Of a stretch of DNA of 15,325 bases, positions 7,322-14,599 are shown one piece after another. Within the stretch, counting starts at the first letter, position 1; every line of letters starts with the position of its first letter. The notes under the pieces are model-generated. The model did no database searches. It was not told where the DNA came from and saw only the letters and a list, made by a program, of their open reading frames with translations. This DNA is from Planctomycetota bacterium (lineage in GTDB: Bacteria > Planctomycetota > Planctomycetia > Pirellulales > Thermoguttaceae): contig DQVB01000086.1 in NCBI GenBank assembly GCA_015661985.1, forward strand, positions 1 through 15,325, in the 5' to 3' direction. The position numbers were made by a program, and so were the translations under genes.

Positions 7322-9238
7322 TCACCAGAAAACGACGTACAGCGCCACGGTGGCCAAGACGACAACGAGGCCGAAGAACTTGGCTGCCCGGGAAGATTCC
7401 AGGCCGATCTTGGTCTGCACAGGCAGGCGGGCCGGTTCGGGTAAGGGTTGCGCGAGGGTCAACACCAGCAGTACGGCCGACAAGACGCCCGCGGTGATGG
7501 CCATGCGGTTGAGGAAAGAGATGTGGCTGGCTACCAGGTGGAGCAGGCCGTAGACGCCAGGGCAGAGGACGAGTCCCACGGCGCCGGCGGCGCGTGGGGT
7601 GCGCGGCACAAACAATCCGAAGAGGAACACGGTCAGCACACCCGGGGAGATGTACCCCTGGAATTCCTGGATGAAGTGGAACGCACCCTGGTATTCCGGC
7701 CGCGACAGCCTCGGGGCGAAGAGGCAACCGACCAACACGGCCACCGGGACGCAGAGCCGACCGACCAATACCAGGTTCGCCTGGGAGGCCTCTCGATGGA
7801 TGTACTCCTTGTAGACGTCCATGGTGAAGATCGTGGAGGCCGCGTTGAGCATGGCAGCCAGCGAACTGACCACCGCACCCATCAGCGCAGCGATGACGAA
7901 GCCGAGCAGCCCCGGAGGGCTGAGGCCGGCCACCAGTTGCGGGAAGGCGGAATCGTAGTCGTAGCCGACCAGTTCGGTTTGGACCTCCAGTTGGCTGTTT
8001 TTCGCCAGGGCCTGTTCGATCAGTTCCCCGTTCATCTTGGCCAAAGAGTTTGCTGGGGATCCGCCGGTCGGCACGGTCACGCCGGCTACGGCTGCGTTGA
8101 ACCGCAACAGCTCACTGGCCTGTTCCGGGTACAGCTCGGCGAAGTCTTTGTTGAATTCGAACAGCTTGCCGGACGTTTTCGGCCGATCTTTCACCTTCTG
8201 GAAAACAGCCAAGGTCGGCGCGTTGGTTTTCTCGCTGGCCGTCTCCTGCAGCTGGTCCTGGTACAGCGCAAAGGCGATGATCCCTGGGATGCAGACGACG
8301 AAGGGGATGATCAGCTTCAGGGCGGCGGCAAAGACCACACCGCGCTGGCCGTCGGCCAACGAGCGGGCGCCTAGGGTGCGCTGCATGATGTATTGGTTCA
8401 AGCCCCAGTAGTAGAAGTTTGGAATCCAGATACCCAGAACCAGCGCGGTCCAGGGGATCTCCGGGTTGTCGGCTGGCAGCACCATGTGCATCTTGCGGTG
8501 CTTCAGCGCCGCGAATTTCTGGCTGAAAGTCGCACCCTGTTCGACCCCCACAGCCTCACAGACCGCCTGCGGGTCCAGCCCTTCGAACCGTTCGGGGCTG
8601 TCCAAGGCTAGGAAGGCAAGCACCATGATGATTGTCCCGCCCAGGATCAGGCCGGACCCCCAAAACAGATCGGTCCAGGCGCATGCCCTCAGGCCGCCGG
8701 CCGCCACGTAGATGGCCGCCGCTATACCCACCATCCAGGCCAGCGTGGGGATGTCGATGCGATGCTTGAACAGCGTTTGCCCCGCCAACAGCGGCTCGAG
8801 TGCCTTGGCCCCCAAATAGATCACCGTGGTGATGTTGACGCACACCAACGTGACGACCATGAGCAACGACATGATCGTCCGTGCGGTATGGTTGTAACGG
8901 TACTCGAGGTATTCGGGGATCGTATAGATCCCGCTCCGCAGGAACTTGGGCAGAAAGAAAAAGGCCACGGCCACCAGGGTGACGGCGGCGATCCACTCGT
9001 AGCTGGCGATGGCCAATCCCACGTAATCCTTGGCCGCTTGGCCTGACATCCCCACGAACTGTTCGGCCGAGATGTTGGCGGCGATGAGCGAAAAGCCGAT
9101 GAGCCACCAGCTCAGTCCGCGGCCGGCCAGGAAGTACGCTTCGCTGTCCCGCTCCCGCCGGCTCATCAAAACCCCGACACCGATGACGACGGCGACGAGG
9201 ACCAAAAACACAACGATATCGATCCCGGTCAACCCCAT
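7322..9238 (-). CDS. Sodium/solute symporter (SSS family, SGLT-like) with a large soluble insertion
   Basis: This is a 638-residue multi-pass inner-membrane protein, expected to couple uptake of a sugar or similar solute to Na+. The ATG at 9238 has AAAGGA about seven bases upstream. Diagnostic stretches are SEAYFLAGRGLSWWLIGFSL (32-51), NISAEQFVGMSGQAA (55-69), AAGGLRACAWTDLFWGSG (179-196), NQYIMQRTLGARSLADGQRG (281-300) and AALMGAVVSSLAAMLNAAST (450-469). The last covers the conserved SSL...N region that helps form the Na2 sodium site. About 14 hydrophobic segments are visible. Residues about 327-428 form a hydrophilic, Lys/Glu-rich stretch between two membrane helices, where SGLT-type relatives usually have a short loop. 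The substrate cannot be read from the sequence. The gene lies 77 bases after an HTH-EIIA regulator on the same strand, so the two are probably cotranscribed. Confidence 0.9.
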   Translation of the reverse strand: MGLTGIDIVVFLVLVAVVIGVGVLMSRRERDSEAYFLAGRGLSWWLIGFSLIAANISAEQFVGMSGQAAKDYVGLAIASYEWIAAVTLVAVAFFFLPKFLRSGIYTIPEYLEYRYNHTARTIMSLLMVVTLVCVNITTVIYLGAKALEPLLAGQTLFKHRIDIPTLAWMVGIAAAIYVAAGGLRACAWTDLFWGSGLILGGTIIMVLAFLALDSPERFEGLDPQAVCEAVGVEQGATFSQKFAALKHRKMHMVLPADNPEIPWTALVLGIWIPNFYYWGLNQYIMQRTLGARSLADGQRGVVFAAALKLIIPFVVCIPGIIAFALYQDQLQETASEKTNAPTLAVFQKVKDRPKTSGKLFEFNKDFAELYPEQASELLRFNAAVAGVTVPTGGSPANSLAKMNGELIEQALAKNSQLEVQTELVGYDYDSAFPQLVAGLSPPGLLGFVIAALMGAVVSSLAAMLNAASTIFTMDVYKEYIHREASQANLVLVGRLCVPVAVLVGCLFAPRLSRPEYQGAFHFIQEFQGYISPGVLTVFLFGLFVPRTPRAAGAVGLVLCPGVYGLLHLVASHISFLNRMAITAGVLSAVLLVLTLAQPLPEPARLPVQTKIGLESSRAAKFFGLVVVLATVALYVVFW

Positions 9239-9315
9239 GGGCGATCCTTTTCTGTTTGATCTGGTCGGCTACACAGGTCCTTTCCAAACGGCTCCTGGAG
9301 AATGGGAGCGGCCAG

Positions 9316-10029
9316 TCACGGCCGCGAGAGGCTCTTTTCGGTCTCGGCGATGAGCCGGTGAGCCTCCTGGGGGCTGCGGACCTCCCGCAACGCTTGTAGG
9401 AACCCGGGGGCCGCCAGCACACGGCTGAGGCGGGCCAAGGTGCGCAGGTGCCCCCGATCGGTGACCGAACAAATCAGGAAAAACACATCCGTCAATCCGC
9501 CCAGCCCTTCGCCGAAGGGGATCCCGGTAGTGGTGCAGCCCAGGGCCAGGAAGGCTTCTCCCAGGATAGCCGGCATGGGGCGCCGCGGGTGCAGGAGGGC
9601 TACGCCGTTGTCCAGCGCCGTGGGGTAGATCCGCTCGCGAGCCATTACGGCCTCCAGCATCTTCTGCGGTTCCCACAGCCAGCCGGTTCGGGTAGCTAGT
9701 TCGATCATTGCGTGGAAAACGGCGTTCCGCGTGCGGGCAGCCAGTGGAATGGCAATCGCCTCGACCGGCAGCATCTCGGCCAGGATCACTTGTTCAGGCT
9801 CTTCAGCGTTCCGCGAACGGCTGAGTACGCCCTCAACGTCCACCAGCTCATCCTCGTCAGCCAGGCCGATGCGCTGTTCGAACCAGTGGTGGATTTCGGC
9901 CCGGGAGAACCGCCATTGTCCAGCCACCTTGCGACCGGGCAACTTGCCACGGTCAGCCAGGCGGGCCACCTGGTGGGGCATCAGGTGGAGGTATTGGGCC
10001 AGGCTGTGTATGTCGAAGTCGTCGGCCAT
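9316..10029 (-). CDS. Excisionase-type HTH fused to a PTS EIIA (fructose/Ntr-type) domain; probable transcriptional regulator
   Basis: The product has 237 residues from the ATG at 10029, with a modest AGGTG ribosome site. Residues 5-53 (SLAQYLHLMPHQVARLADRG, then GQWRFSRAEIHHWF) match the excisionase/MerR-type HTH_17 fold: a helix-turn-helix followed by a wing ending in W.F. Residues about 85-230 match PTS_EIIA type 2. The phosphorylatable His region reads ALDNGVALLHPRR, with the candidate active His at 147; EIIA-Ntr normally has G.AIPH here, so LLHP departs slightly. A second His usual in this fold is at 194 (DRGHLRTLARL). An acidic linker (58-80) joins the domains. Such fusions probably sense carbon or nitrogen status by phosphorylation and act on DNA; this is inferred. 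It lies just upstream of the symporter and divergent from the DUF4236 gene. I see no other PTS gene in the window. Confidence 0.85.
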   Translation of the reverse strand: MADDFDIHSLAQYLHLMPHQVARLADRGKLPGRKVAGQWRFSRAEIHHWFEQRIGLADEDELVDVEGVLSRSRNAEEPEQVILAEMLPVEAIAIPLAARTRNAVFHAMIELATRTGWLWEPQKMLEAVMARERIYPTALDNGVALLHPRRPMPAILGEAFLALGCTTTGIPFGEGLGGLTDVFFLICSVTDRGHLRTLARLSRVLAAPGFLQALREVRSPQEAHRLIAETEKSLSRP

Positions 10030-10074
10030 GGTTCACCTGGGCTTCGGTCCGAGTGCGCATCGAGCTCAAAGGTA

Positions 10075-10080
10075 ATCATA
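10075..10080 (-). promoter_or_regulatory. Candidate -10 element for the HTH-EIIA/symporter unit
   Basis: TATGAT on the minus strand (5 of 6 to TATAAT) sits about 46 bases before the start codon at 10029, giving a leader of about 38 bases. A TGGACA upstream resembles a -35 box but is 20 bases away, longer than ideal. The call is tentative. Confidence 0.3.
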
Positions 10081-10240
10081 TTGCCCGATGGGCGTGCGTT
10101 TGTCCAGCCGATGGCGGCCGGGATGGATCCACAGGCCGATAGAGTCTCAGTGCATCACGATCGGCTCGCCATGCGCGCATGTTCGCGGGTCGCACCTGCC
10201 TGCCTGTGCGGGGCCCGCAGACAGACCGGGGCCACCCGAC

Positions 10241-10295
10241 TGACACCCGGCGGGTATCACCCATTTTGGTTACGGCCGACGACCGCGTTGGGTGA
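10241..10295. promoter_or_regulatory. Cluster of inverted repeats, possible operator
   Basis: TGACACCCGGCGGGTATCA (10241-10259) is a 19-base palindrome with one mismatched pair. Overlapping its right half, TCACCCA (10257-10263) is the exact inverse of TGGGTGA (10289-10295), with starts 32 bases apart, close to three helical turns. A related GGTGAACACC lies at 10329-10338. Such spacing is compatible with a dimeric DNA-binding protein, for example the adjacent HTH-EIIA regulator, but short GC-rich palindromes also arise by chance. Confidence 0.25.
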
Positions 10296-10604
10296 CAAAC
10301 GGGGAGTGGCCGTTCACCGCGTGGGGCTGGTGAACACCTGCCCTGTCCCATGGACGCATCGCCCGTCAACGGCCTTACGTAGCCTCCTTTCGCCTTCTTT
10401 CTCGATTGCATCTTCGGTATCATGGCTGCGGATCGGGCCGGTGCCGCGTCAACCCACAGCAGCGGGACTTGCAGGGTGGGCCAGGCAGATGGTCTCAGCG
10501 GTGGGCCTGCAGTCGCCGCAAAGAACGGATCCGGGGGGCAGAACAGCGCAGCGGCTGGACCGGTCCGTTTGCGCCGGCCCACCGCCACGGGCGGCGACCT
10601 TGTC

Positions 10605-10634
10605 CCACCCTTCCCCGGCGCTCGCGGGGGGTGA
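10605..10634. repeat. GC-rich intergenic hairpin
   Basis: CACCC and CCCCG before the loop GCGCTCG pair with CGGGGGGTG after it, with a two-base TT bulge. Hairpins with a core like CCCCGGCGCTCGCGGGG recur between genes in many planctomycete genomes as far as I recall. It has no T-run, so it is not an ordinary terminator. It lies about 64 bases before the DUF4236 start codon. Confidence 0.4.
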
Positions 10635-10697
10635 GCGGATACGATGAATCGGGCCCATCGCAGGCTCCCCGAACCAGCTTTGAAGGAGAGGCAGCCC

Positions 10698-11735
10698 ATG
10701 GGCTTCCGTTTTTGGAGAAGAGTCAAGATTGCCCCGGGAGTAACGCTCAACTTGAGCAAGTCGGGCGGGTCGCTGTCCTTCGGGCCGCGGGGAGCGAAGT
10801 TCACCATCGGCCCCCGCGGCAAACGGGCCACGGTAGGGATTCCGGGAACGGGCATCTTTTACACGACGACGTTTCCCAGCAGGAGGTCGTCGGCGCCAGC
10901 GAAGGGGTCGGCTCGTGCAGCCACGCCGACCGTCCCCCCGGAAGATCGGCTGACGTTGGGCTTCTTCAAGAGGCTGATCACACCGGACGAGGAGGAGGCC
11001 CTGGTCGACGGTTGCCGCGAATTGGCCATGGGGAACGAGACCAAGGCGCTGGCACATCTCCGGCGAGCCACGCACCTGGCCGACGGCGCGTATTTGGCCG
11101 GGCTCTTGGCGCTGAAGAAGTTGCGTCTGACGGAAGCGACGCGGTATTTGAAAGCGGCAGCGAAGAACCACACACGGTTGGGCAGTTACTTTTCCAAGTA
11201 CGGCATTACGGCGACGATGAGTTTGCCCATCACGGACGAGGTGGCTGCGCACGTGGGCCCGGATCTTCGCGGCGTGCTGCTGGCGCTGGTCGAGGTCTAC
11301 CAGCGCCGCAAGCGATGGCAGGACGCCATTGCCTGGCTGGAGCGGCTGCGGCGGCTGGAGCCGGATGACGTGGTGGTCAAGCTGTCGTTGGCCGAACTGC
11401 TGTGGGATGCCCACCCGGCGGACAAGAAGGTCTGCCGCAAGATCGTACGGTTGGCGTCCGAGGTGGAGAACCAGACGCCGGTACACACTGGGCTGATGCT
11501 GTACCGGGCGCGCGCCTTGCGTCGGCTGGGACTCCTGGACGCAGCGCGGCAGACCCTGACCGAGGCCATGCGGCGAAAGAAGGGGCGCTCTGGGGATCTG
11601 TTGAAGGCGTTGCGCTACGAACGGGCCTTGGTCTACGGGGAGCTGGGTCAACGCCGCCGGGCGCTGGCCGATCTGGAGAGGCTCTACGCCGAGGATCCGG
11701 ACTACGAGGACGTGGCAGAGCGATTGGGGTTGTGA
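10698..11735 (+). CDS. DUF4236 domain protein with C-terminal TPR-like repeats
   Basis: The product has 345 residues. The ATG at 10698 has AAGGAG about ten bases upstream and begins the DUF4236 motif directly; an in-frame ATG 18 codons earlier is less likely. Residues 1-54 carry the whole family signature: GFRFWRRVKIAPGVTLNLSK, SGGSLSFGPRGAKFTIGPRG and GIPGTGIFY. A Ser/Ala/Pro linker (60-80) leads to helical repeats. TPR-like pairs are seen at about 100-155 (ALAHLRRATHLADGAYLAGL), 190-240 (WQDAIAWLERLRRLEPDD) and 265-340 (YRARALRRLGLLDAARQTL and RALADLERLYAEDPDYED). DUF4236 has no established function; it is usually a short N-terminal module on otherwise varied proteins. The TPR part suggests a protein-binding scaffold. 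No signal peptide or membrane helix is seen, so it is likely cytoplasmic. Confidence 0.85.
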   Translation: MGFRFWRRVKIAPGVTLNLSKSGGSLSFGPRGAKFTIGPRGKRATVGIPGTGIFYTTTFPSRRSSAPAKGSARAATPTVPPEDRLTLGFFKRLITPDEEEALVDGCRELAMGNETKALAHLRRATHLADGAYLAGLLALKKLRLTEATRYLKAAAKNHTRLGSYFSKYGITATMSLPITDEVAAHVGPDLRGVLLALVEVYQRRKRWQDAIAWLERLRRLEPDDVVVKLSLAELLWDAHPADKKVCRKIVRLASEVENQTPVHTGLMLYRARALRRLGLLDAARQTLTEAMRRKKGRSGDLLKALRYERALVYGELGQRRRALADLERLYAEDPDYEDVAERLGL

Positions 11736-11899
11736 CGGGCCTGTGCCCCGGCGCGGCCACGTGGGAAGCCTTGTCCACCTGCGGCCGGCCGAATATTGTT
11801 GCGTGTGGAGACGCGGTAGGATATCCTCGCCGGAAAAGCGGTAGGGAACGAAAGGGACGTGGGTGCCGGGCGAGCCGGTTTGCTGGAAAGGCATCTGAT

Positions 11900-13033
11900 A
11901 TGGTCACAGTTCGATGGGTTGCGGCAGGTTTCGTGTTCGGCGTGGTCACGCTGGGCCCCCCGGGGGTTGGGCCATGCTGGGCTGGCGAGGGCAACTCTTC
12001 CCGCGAGCCCGTCGCGATTCCGCCGTTGGCCATACCGGGCCAGGGCGCGTATGTGGAGGGCGCATTGATCTATCCGCTCGACGATCGGCCCACGCCGCAA
12101 TGTCATGCGTCGACGATCGTCCAGACCCCATCGGGACTGGTGGCCGCGTGGTTCGGCGGCACGCACGAGGGCAACCCGGACGTGGGCATTTGGGTCTCGC
12201 GTCACGACGGCCGGGCGTGGAGCCGGCCCGTCGAGGTGGCCGAGGGCGTCCAGTCGCCCGAACGGCGCCATCCGTGCTGGAACCCCGTACTCTTTCTGCC
12301 TTCGGGCGGGCCCCTTGTGTTGTTCTACAAGGTCGGGCCGTCGCCGAGCCGTTGGTGGGGCATGTTGATCACGTCGGGCGACCATGGCCGCAGCTGGTCC
12401 GAACCCCGCCGGTTGGGCCGCGACCCGGCCGTCGGCCCTTTGATCGGCCCGGTCAAGGACAAACCGGTGGAGCTGTCCGACGGGGCGCTGGTGTGTCCGT
12501 CGAGCACGGAACACGCGGGGTGGCGAGTGCACTTTGAATTGACGGCCGACTTGTACAAGACGTGTCGCGTCGCGGGGCCGATCGACGACGGCGAGCGTTT
12601 CGGGGCGATCCAGCCGACCATCTTGATGCACCCAGGCGGCCGGCTGCAGGCGCTTTGCCGCAGCCGCAGGGGGGTCATCGTGCAGACGTGGTCGGCCGAC
12701 GGCGGACGCAGCTGGAGCCCGCTGGCGGCCACATCGCTTCCCAACCCCAATGCCGGGATCGACGCCGTGACGCTCCGAGACGGCCGCCACCTGCTGGTTT
12801 ACAACCACACCACGCGCGGCGGTCCCTTCCCGTCCGGCCGCAATATGCTGAACGTGGCCCTCTCCCGCGACGGCCGCCAATGGCGACCGGTCCTGACGCT
12901 GGAACGCTCCGAGGGGGAATACTCGTATCCAGCGGTGATCCAGGCTTCGGACGGGCGAGTGCACGTCACCTACACGTACCGGCGCCGGTCGATCAAGCAC
13001 GTCGTGCTCGATCCGACACGGCTGGAGCTGTGA
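11900..13033 (+). CDS. Secreted sialidase-like BNR/Asp-box beta-propeller protein
   Basis: The product has 377 residues. The ATG at 11900 has GGAAAGG about eight bases upstream and starts a signal sequence (MVTVRWVAAGFVFGVVTLG, cleavage near WAG-E). The frame is open for 166 codons further upstream, but that part is antisense-phase overlap with the DUF4236 gene. Four Asp-box-like motifs are spaced through the protein: SRHDGRAW (100), SGDHGRSW (159), SADGGRSW (265) and SRDGRQW (322). The stretch VAAWFGGTHEGNPDVGIWVS (81-100) is typical of the BNR_2 'sialidase family' proteins common in planctomycetes and Bacteroidetes. A C-terminal EGEYSYPAVIQASDGRVH could hold the Tyr of a sialidase-like site. 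The FRIP motif of classical GH33 sialidases is not seen. It probably hydrolyses or lyses some extracellular glycan; sialic acid is only one candidate. It is followed 112 bases later by the ceramidase-like gene. Confidence 0.8.
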   Translation: MVTVRWVAAGFVFGVVTLGPPGVGPCWAGEGNSSREPVAIPPLAIPGQGAYVEGALIYPLDDRPTPQCHASTIVQTPSGLVAAWFGGTHEGNPDVGIWVSRHDGRAWSRPVEVAEGVQSPERRHPCWNPVLFLPSGGPLVLFYKVGPSPSRWWGMLITSGDHGRSWSEPRRLGRDPAVGPLIGPVKDKPVELSDGALVCPSSTEHAGWRVHFELTADLYKTCRVAGPIDDGERFGAIQPTILMHPGGRLQALCRSRRGVIVQTWSADGGRSWSPLAATSLPNPNAGIDAVTLRDGRHLLVYNHTTRGGPFPSGRNMLNVALSRDGRQWRPVLTLERSEGEYSYPAVIQASDGRVHVTYTYRRRSIKHVVLDPTRLEL

Positions 13034-13145
13034 AGTTTCGCTCCGCCGGGCGCCCCTTTGCTCGGCAGGCTCTGGCCACCGGAAACCATCCCGGCTGCCG
13101 ATAGACGCATCAAGAAGTGCCCGAGCAGTACAGGAGTCGAGCACG

Positions 13146-14540
13146 ATGAGAAGAAGCAGAGATGAGCGATGGTTATGGGGGCTCTTGGGGGCTGTGCTGT
13201 TGGCCGCGGCGTTGGTCTGGTCCCAGCGGGCCGGCGGGGCTGAGGCGGCCCGGACAGTACCGGTGGGCGTGGCCAAGATCGACATCACGCCTCGATGGCC
13301 CGTGCGGATGTACGGTTATGCGGCCCGGAAGATCGAGTCGGAGGGCGTGGCCGGGCCGCTCAAGGCCACGGCCCTGGCCATCGGCTCGGACGAAGCGGAC
13401 CGGCTGGCCGTGCTGCTGGCCGTCGACTGCGGCGCCGTGCCGGCCGATATCCGCGACGAGGTTTTCCGGCGCATCAGCCGCCGATATCCCCTGCGCCCCG
13501 AGCGCTTCGTGCTGGCCAACTCCCACAACCACTCGGGCCCCAACCTGAAGGGCATGGGCTCGATGACCGGCAGCGAATACGAACATCTGGCCCGATACGC
13601 CGGCCAGCTGACCGACCGGCTGGAGCAAGTGGTGGCCGAGGCCCTGGGAAATCGCCGCCCGGGCCGATTGGCGTGGGGCCGAGGAACCGTCGGTTTCGCA
13701 GCCAACCGGCGCGTGCTCAAAGAGGGCCGGTGGGTCGGCTTCGGCGCCGTACCGGACGCTCCGGTGGACCATTCGCTGTGCTTGCTACGAGTGACGGATC
13801 GCGGCGGCAAACTGATGGCCGTGGTGGCCAACTACGCCTGCCACTGCACCACGCTGCGCGGCAACTTCACCAAGATCCACGGCGATTGGGCCGCCTGCGC
13901 TCAAGAGTATATCGAGGCTGACCAACCGGACGCCCGGGCCCTGATCACCATCGGCTGCGGCGCCGACGCCGACCCCTGCCCCCACGGCACCGTGGAGTTG
14001 TGCCGACAGCATGGCCGAGCCCTGGCCGACGAAGTCCGTCGATTGCTCGCCGGCCCGCTGCAGCCGATCGACCCCGTGCTGGCGGCGCGTCGGGCGGTCA
14101 TCGAGATCCCCTTTGCTCCCCTGCCGCCGGTCGAAGAGCTCAAGAAACGGGCGGAAAAGTCGTGGGCCGTCCAACGGCTCCTGGAGCGCCTGGAGCGAGG
14201 CGAAAAGCCGCCGGCGAAACGGCCGTACCAGGTGACAACCTGGGTCTTCGGCGATGACCTGGCCATGGTGTTCCTCTCCGACGAAGTCGTGGTGGACTAC
14301 GCACTGCGGCTCAAACGGGAGCTGGACGGCCGCCGCCTTTGGATCACCGCTTATGCCAACGATGTGTCCAATTACGTCGTTTCCAAACGACTCATCACCG
14401 AAGGCGGCTACGAAGTGCGCAACTCGGTCAGCTTCCTGGTTTCACACGGCCGGCCGGAGAGCGTCCAGCCGGCCATGGAGGACCGGATCGTCGAGTGCGT
14501 CAAGTCGCTCCTTCCGCCCGCTTTCCACGCAGGGGACTGA
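13146..14540 (+). CDS. Neutral/alkaline ceramidase N-terminal-domain hydrolase, exported or membrane-anchored
   Basis: The product has 464 residues. The ATG at 13146 has AGGAG nine bases upstream. A basic start and hydrophobic helix (WLWGLLGAVLLAAALVWS, 9-26) form a signal peptide or anchor. The remainder matches the neutral ceramidase N-terminal family: VGVAKIDITPRWPVRMYGY (40-58), NSHNHSGP (125-132) and NYACHCTTL (229-237) with His residues that bind zinc in the family, and FLSDEVVVDY (376-385) and YANDVSNYVV (403-412), which could supply the Glu and Tyr ligands. Classical neutral ceramidases have a nucleophilic Ser in a GDVSPN-type motif. Here the corresponding place reads GCGADADPCPHG with no clear Ser. 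The C-terminal Ig-like domain is also absent, since classical enzymes run to about 650 residues or more. It is therefore probably a zinc hydrolase whose amide or ester substrate need not be ceramide. It is likely cotranscribed with the sialidase-like gene upstream. Confidence 0.85.
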   Translation: MRRSRDERWLWGLLGAVLLAAALVWSQRAGGAEAARTVPVGVAKIDITPRWPVRMYGYAARKIESEGVAGPLKATALAIGSDEADRLAVLLAVDCGAVPADIRDEVFRRISRRYPLRPERFVLANSHNHSGPNLKGMGSMTGSEYEHLARYAGQLTDRLEQVVAEALGNRRPGRLAWGRGTVGFAANRRVLKEGRWVGFGAVPDAPVDHSLCLLRVTDRGGKLMAVVANYACHCTTLRGNFTKIHGDWAACAQEYIEADQPDARALITIGCGADADPCPHGTVELCRQHGRALADEVRRLLAGPLQPIDPVLAARRAVIEIPFAPLPPVEELKKRAEKSWAVQRLLERLERGEKPPAKRPYQVTTWVFGDDLAMVFLSDEVVVDYALRLKRELDGRRLWITAYANDVSNYVVSKRLITEGGYEVRNSVSFLVSHGRPESVQPAMEDRIVECVKSLLPPAFHAGD

Positions 14541-14599
14541 GAGCAGGCGGCGTTCGCAAGACGGTATCGAGACCCCTCGGCGGCGCGGGGCGAAACGGG

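Larger units (their letters stand above)
10030..10697. other. Divergent intergenic region of 668 bases
   Basis: This region separates the minus-strand HTH-EIIA gene from the plus-strand DUF4236 gene, so it should contain promoters for both. No gene is convincing: the long minus-strand frames across it are Arg/Pro-rich and overlap the DUF4236 gene antisense. Features seen are a -10-like TATGAT near 10075, a 19-base imperfect palindrome at 10241-10259, an inverted pair TCACCCA/TGGGTGA at 10257-10295, a GGTGAACACC palindrome at 10329-10338, and a GC-rich hairpin at 10605-10634. A pyrimidine-rich tract lies around 10384-10412. Confidence 0.6.

Noticed and set aside
10076..10855. 259-codon minus-strand frame across the divergent intergenic region
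   Set aside because: It is Arg/Pro-rich, overlaps the DUF4236 gene antisense and has no recognised domain. A purine-rich AAAGGAGG near 10385 is not at a suitable distance from a normal start codon.
11796..11827. TTGTTG followed by TAGGAT or TATCCT upstream of the sialidase-like gene
   Set aside because: The spacing is 15 or 20 bases and the -10 matches are poor, so it is not called a promoter.
10449..11894. 481-codon minus-strand frame
   Set aside because: It is antisense to the DUF4236/TPR gene, which has clear domain motifs and a good ribosome site.
11702..13288. 528-codon minus-strand frame
   Set aside because: It is antisense to the sialidase-like gene, with Arg/Pro/Ala-rich composition and no motifs.
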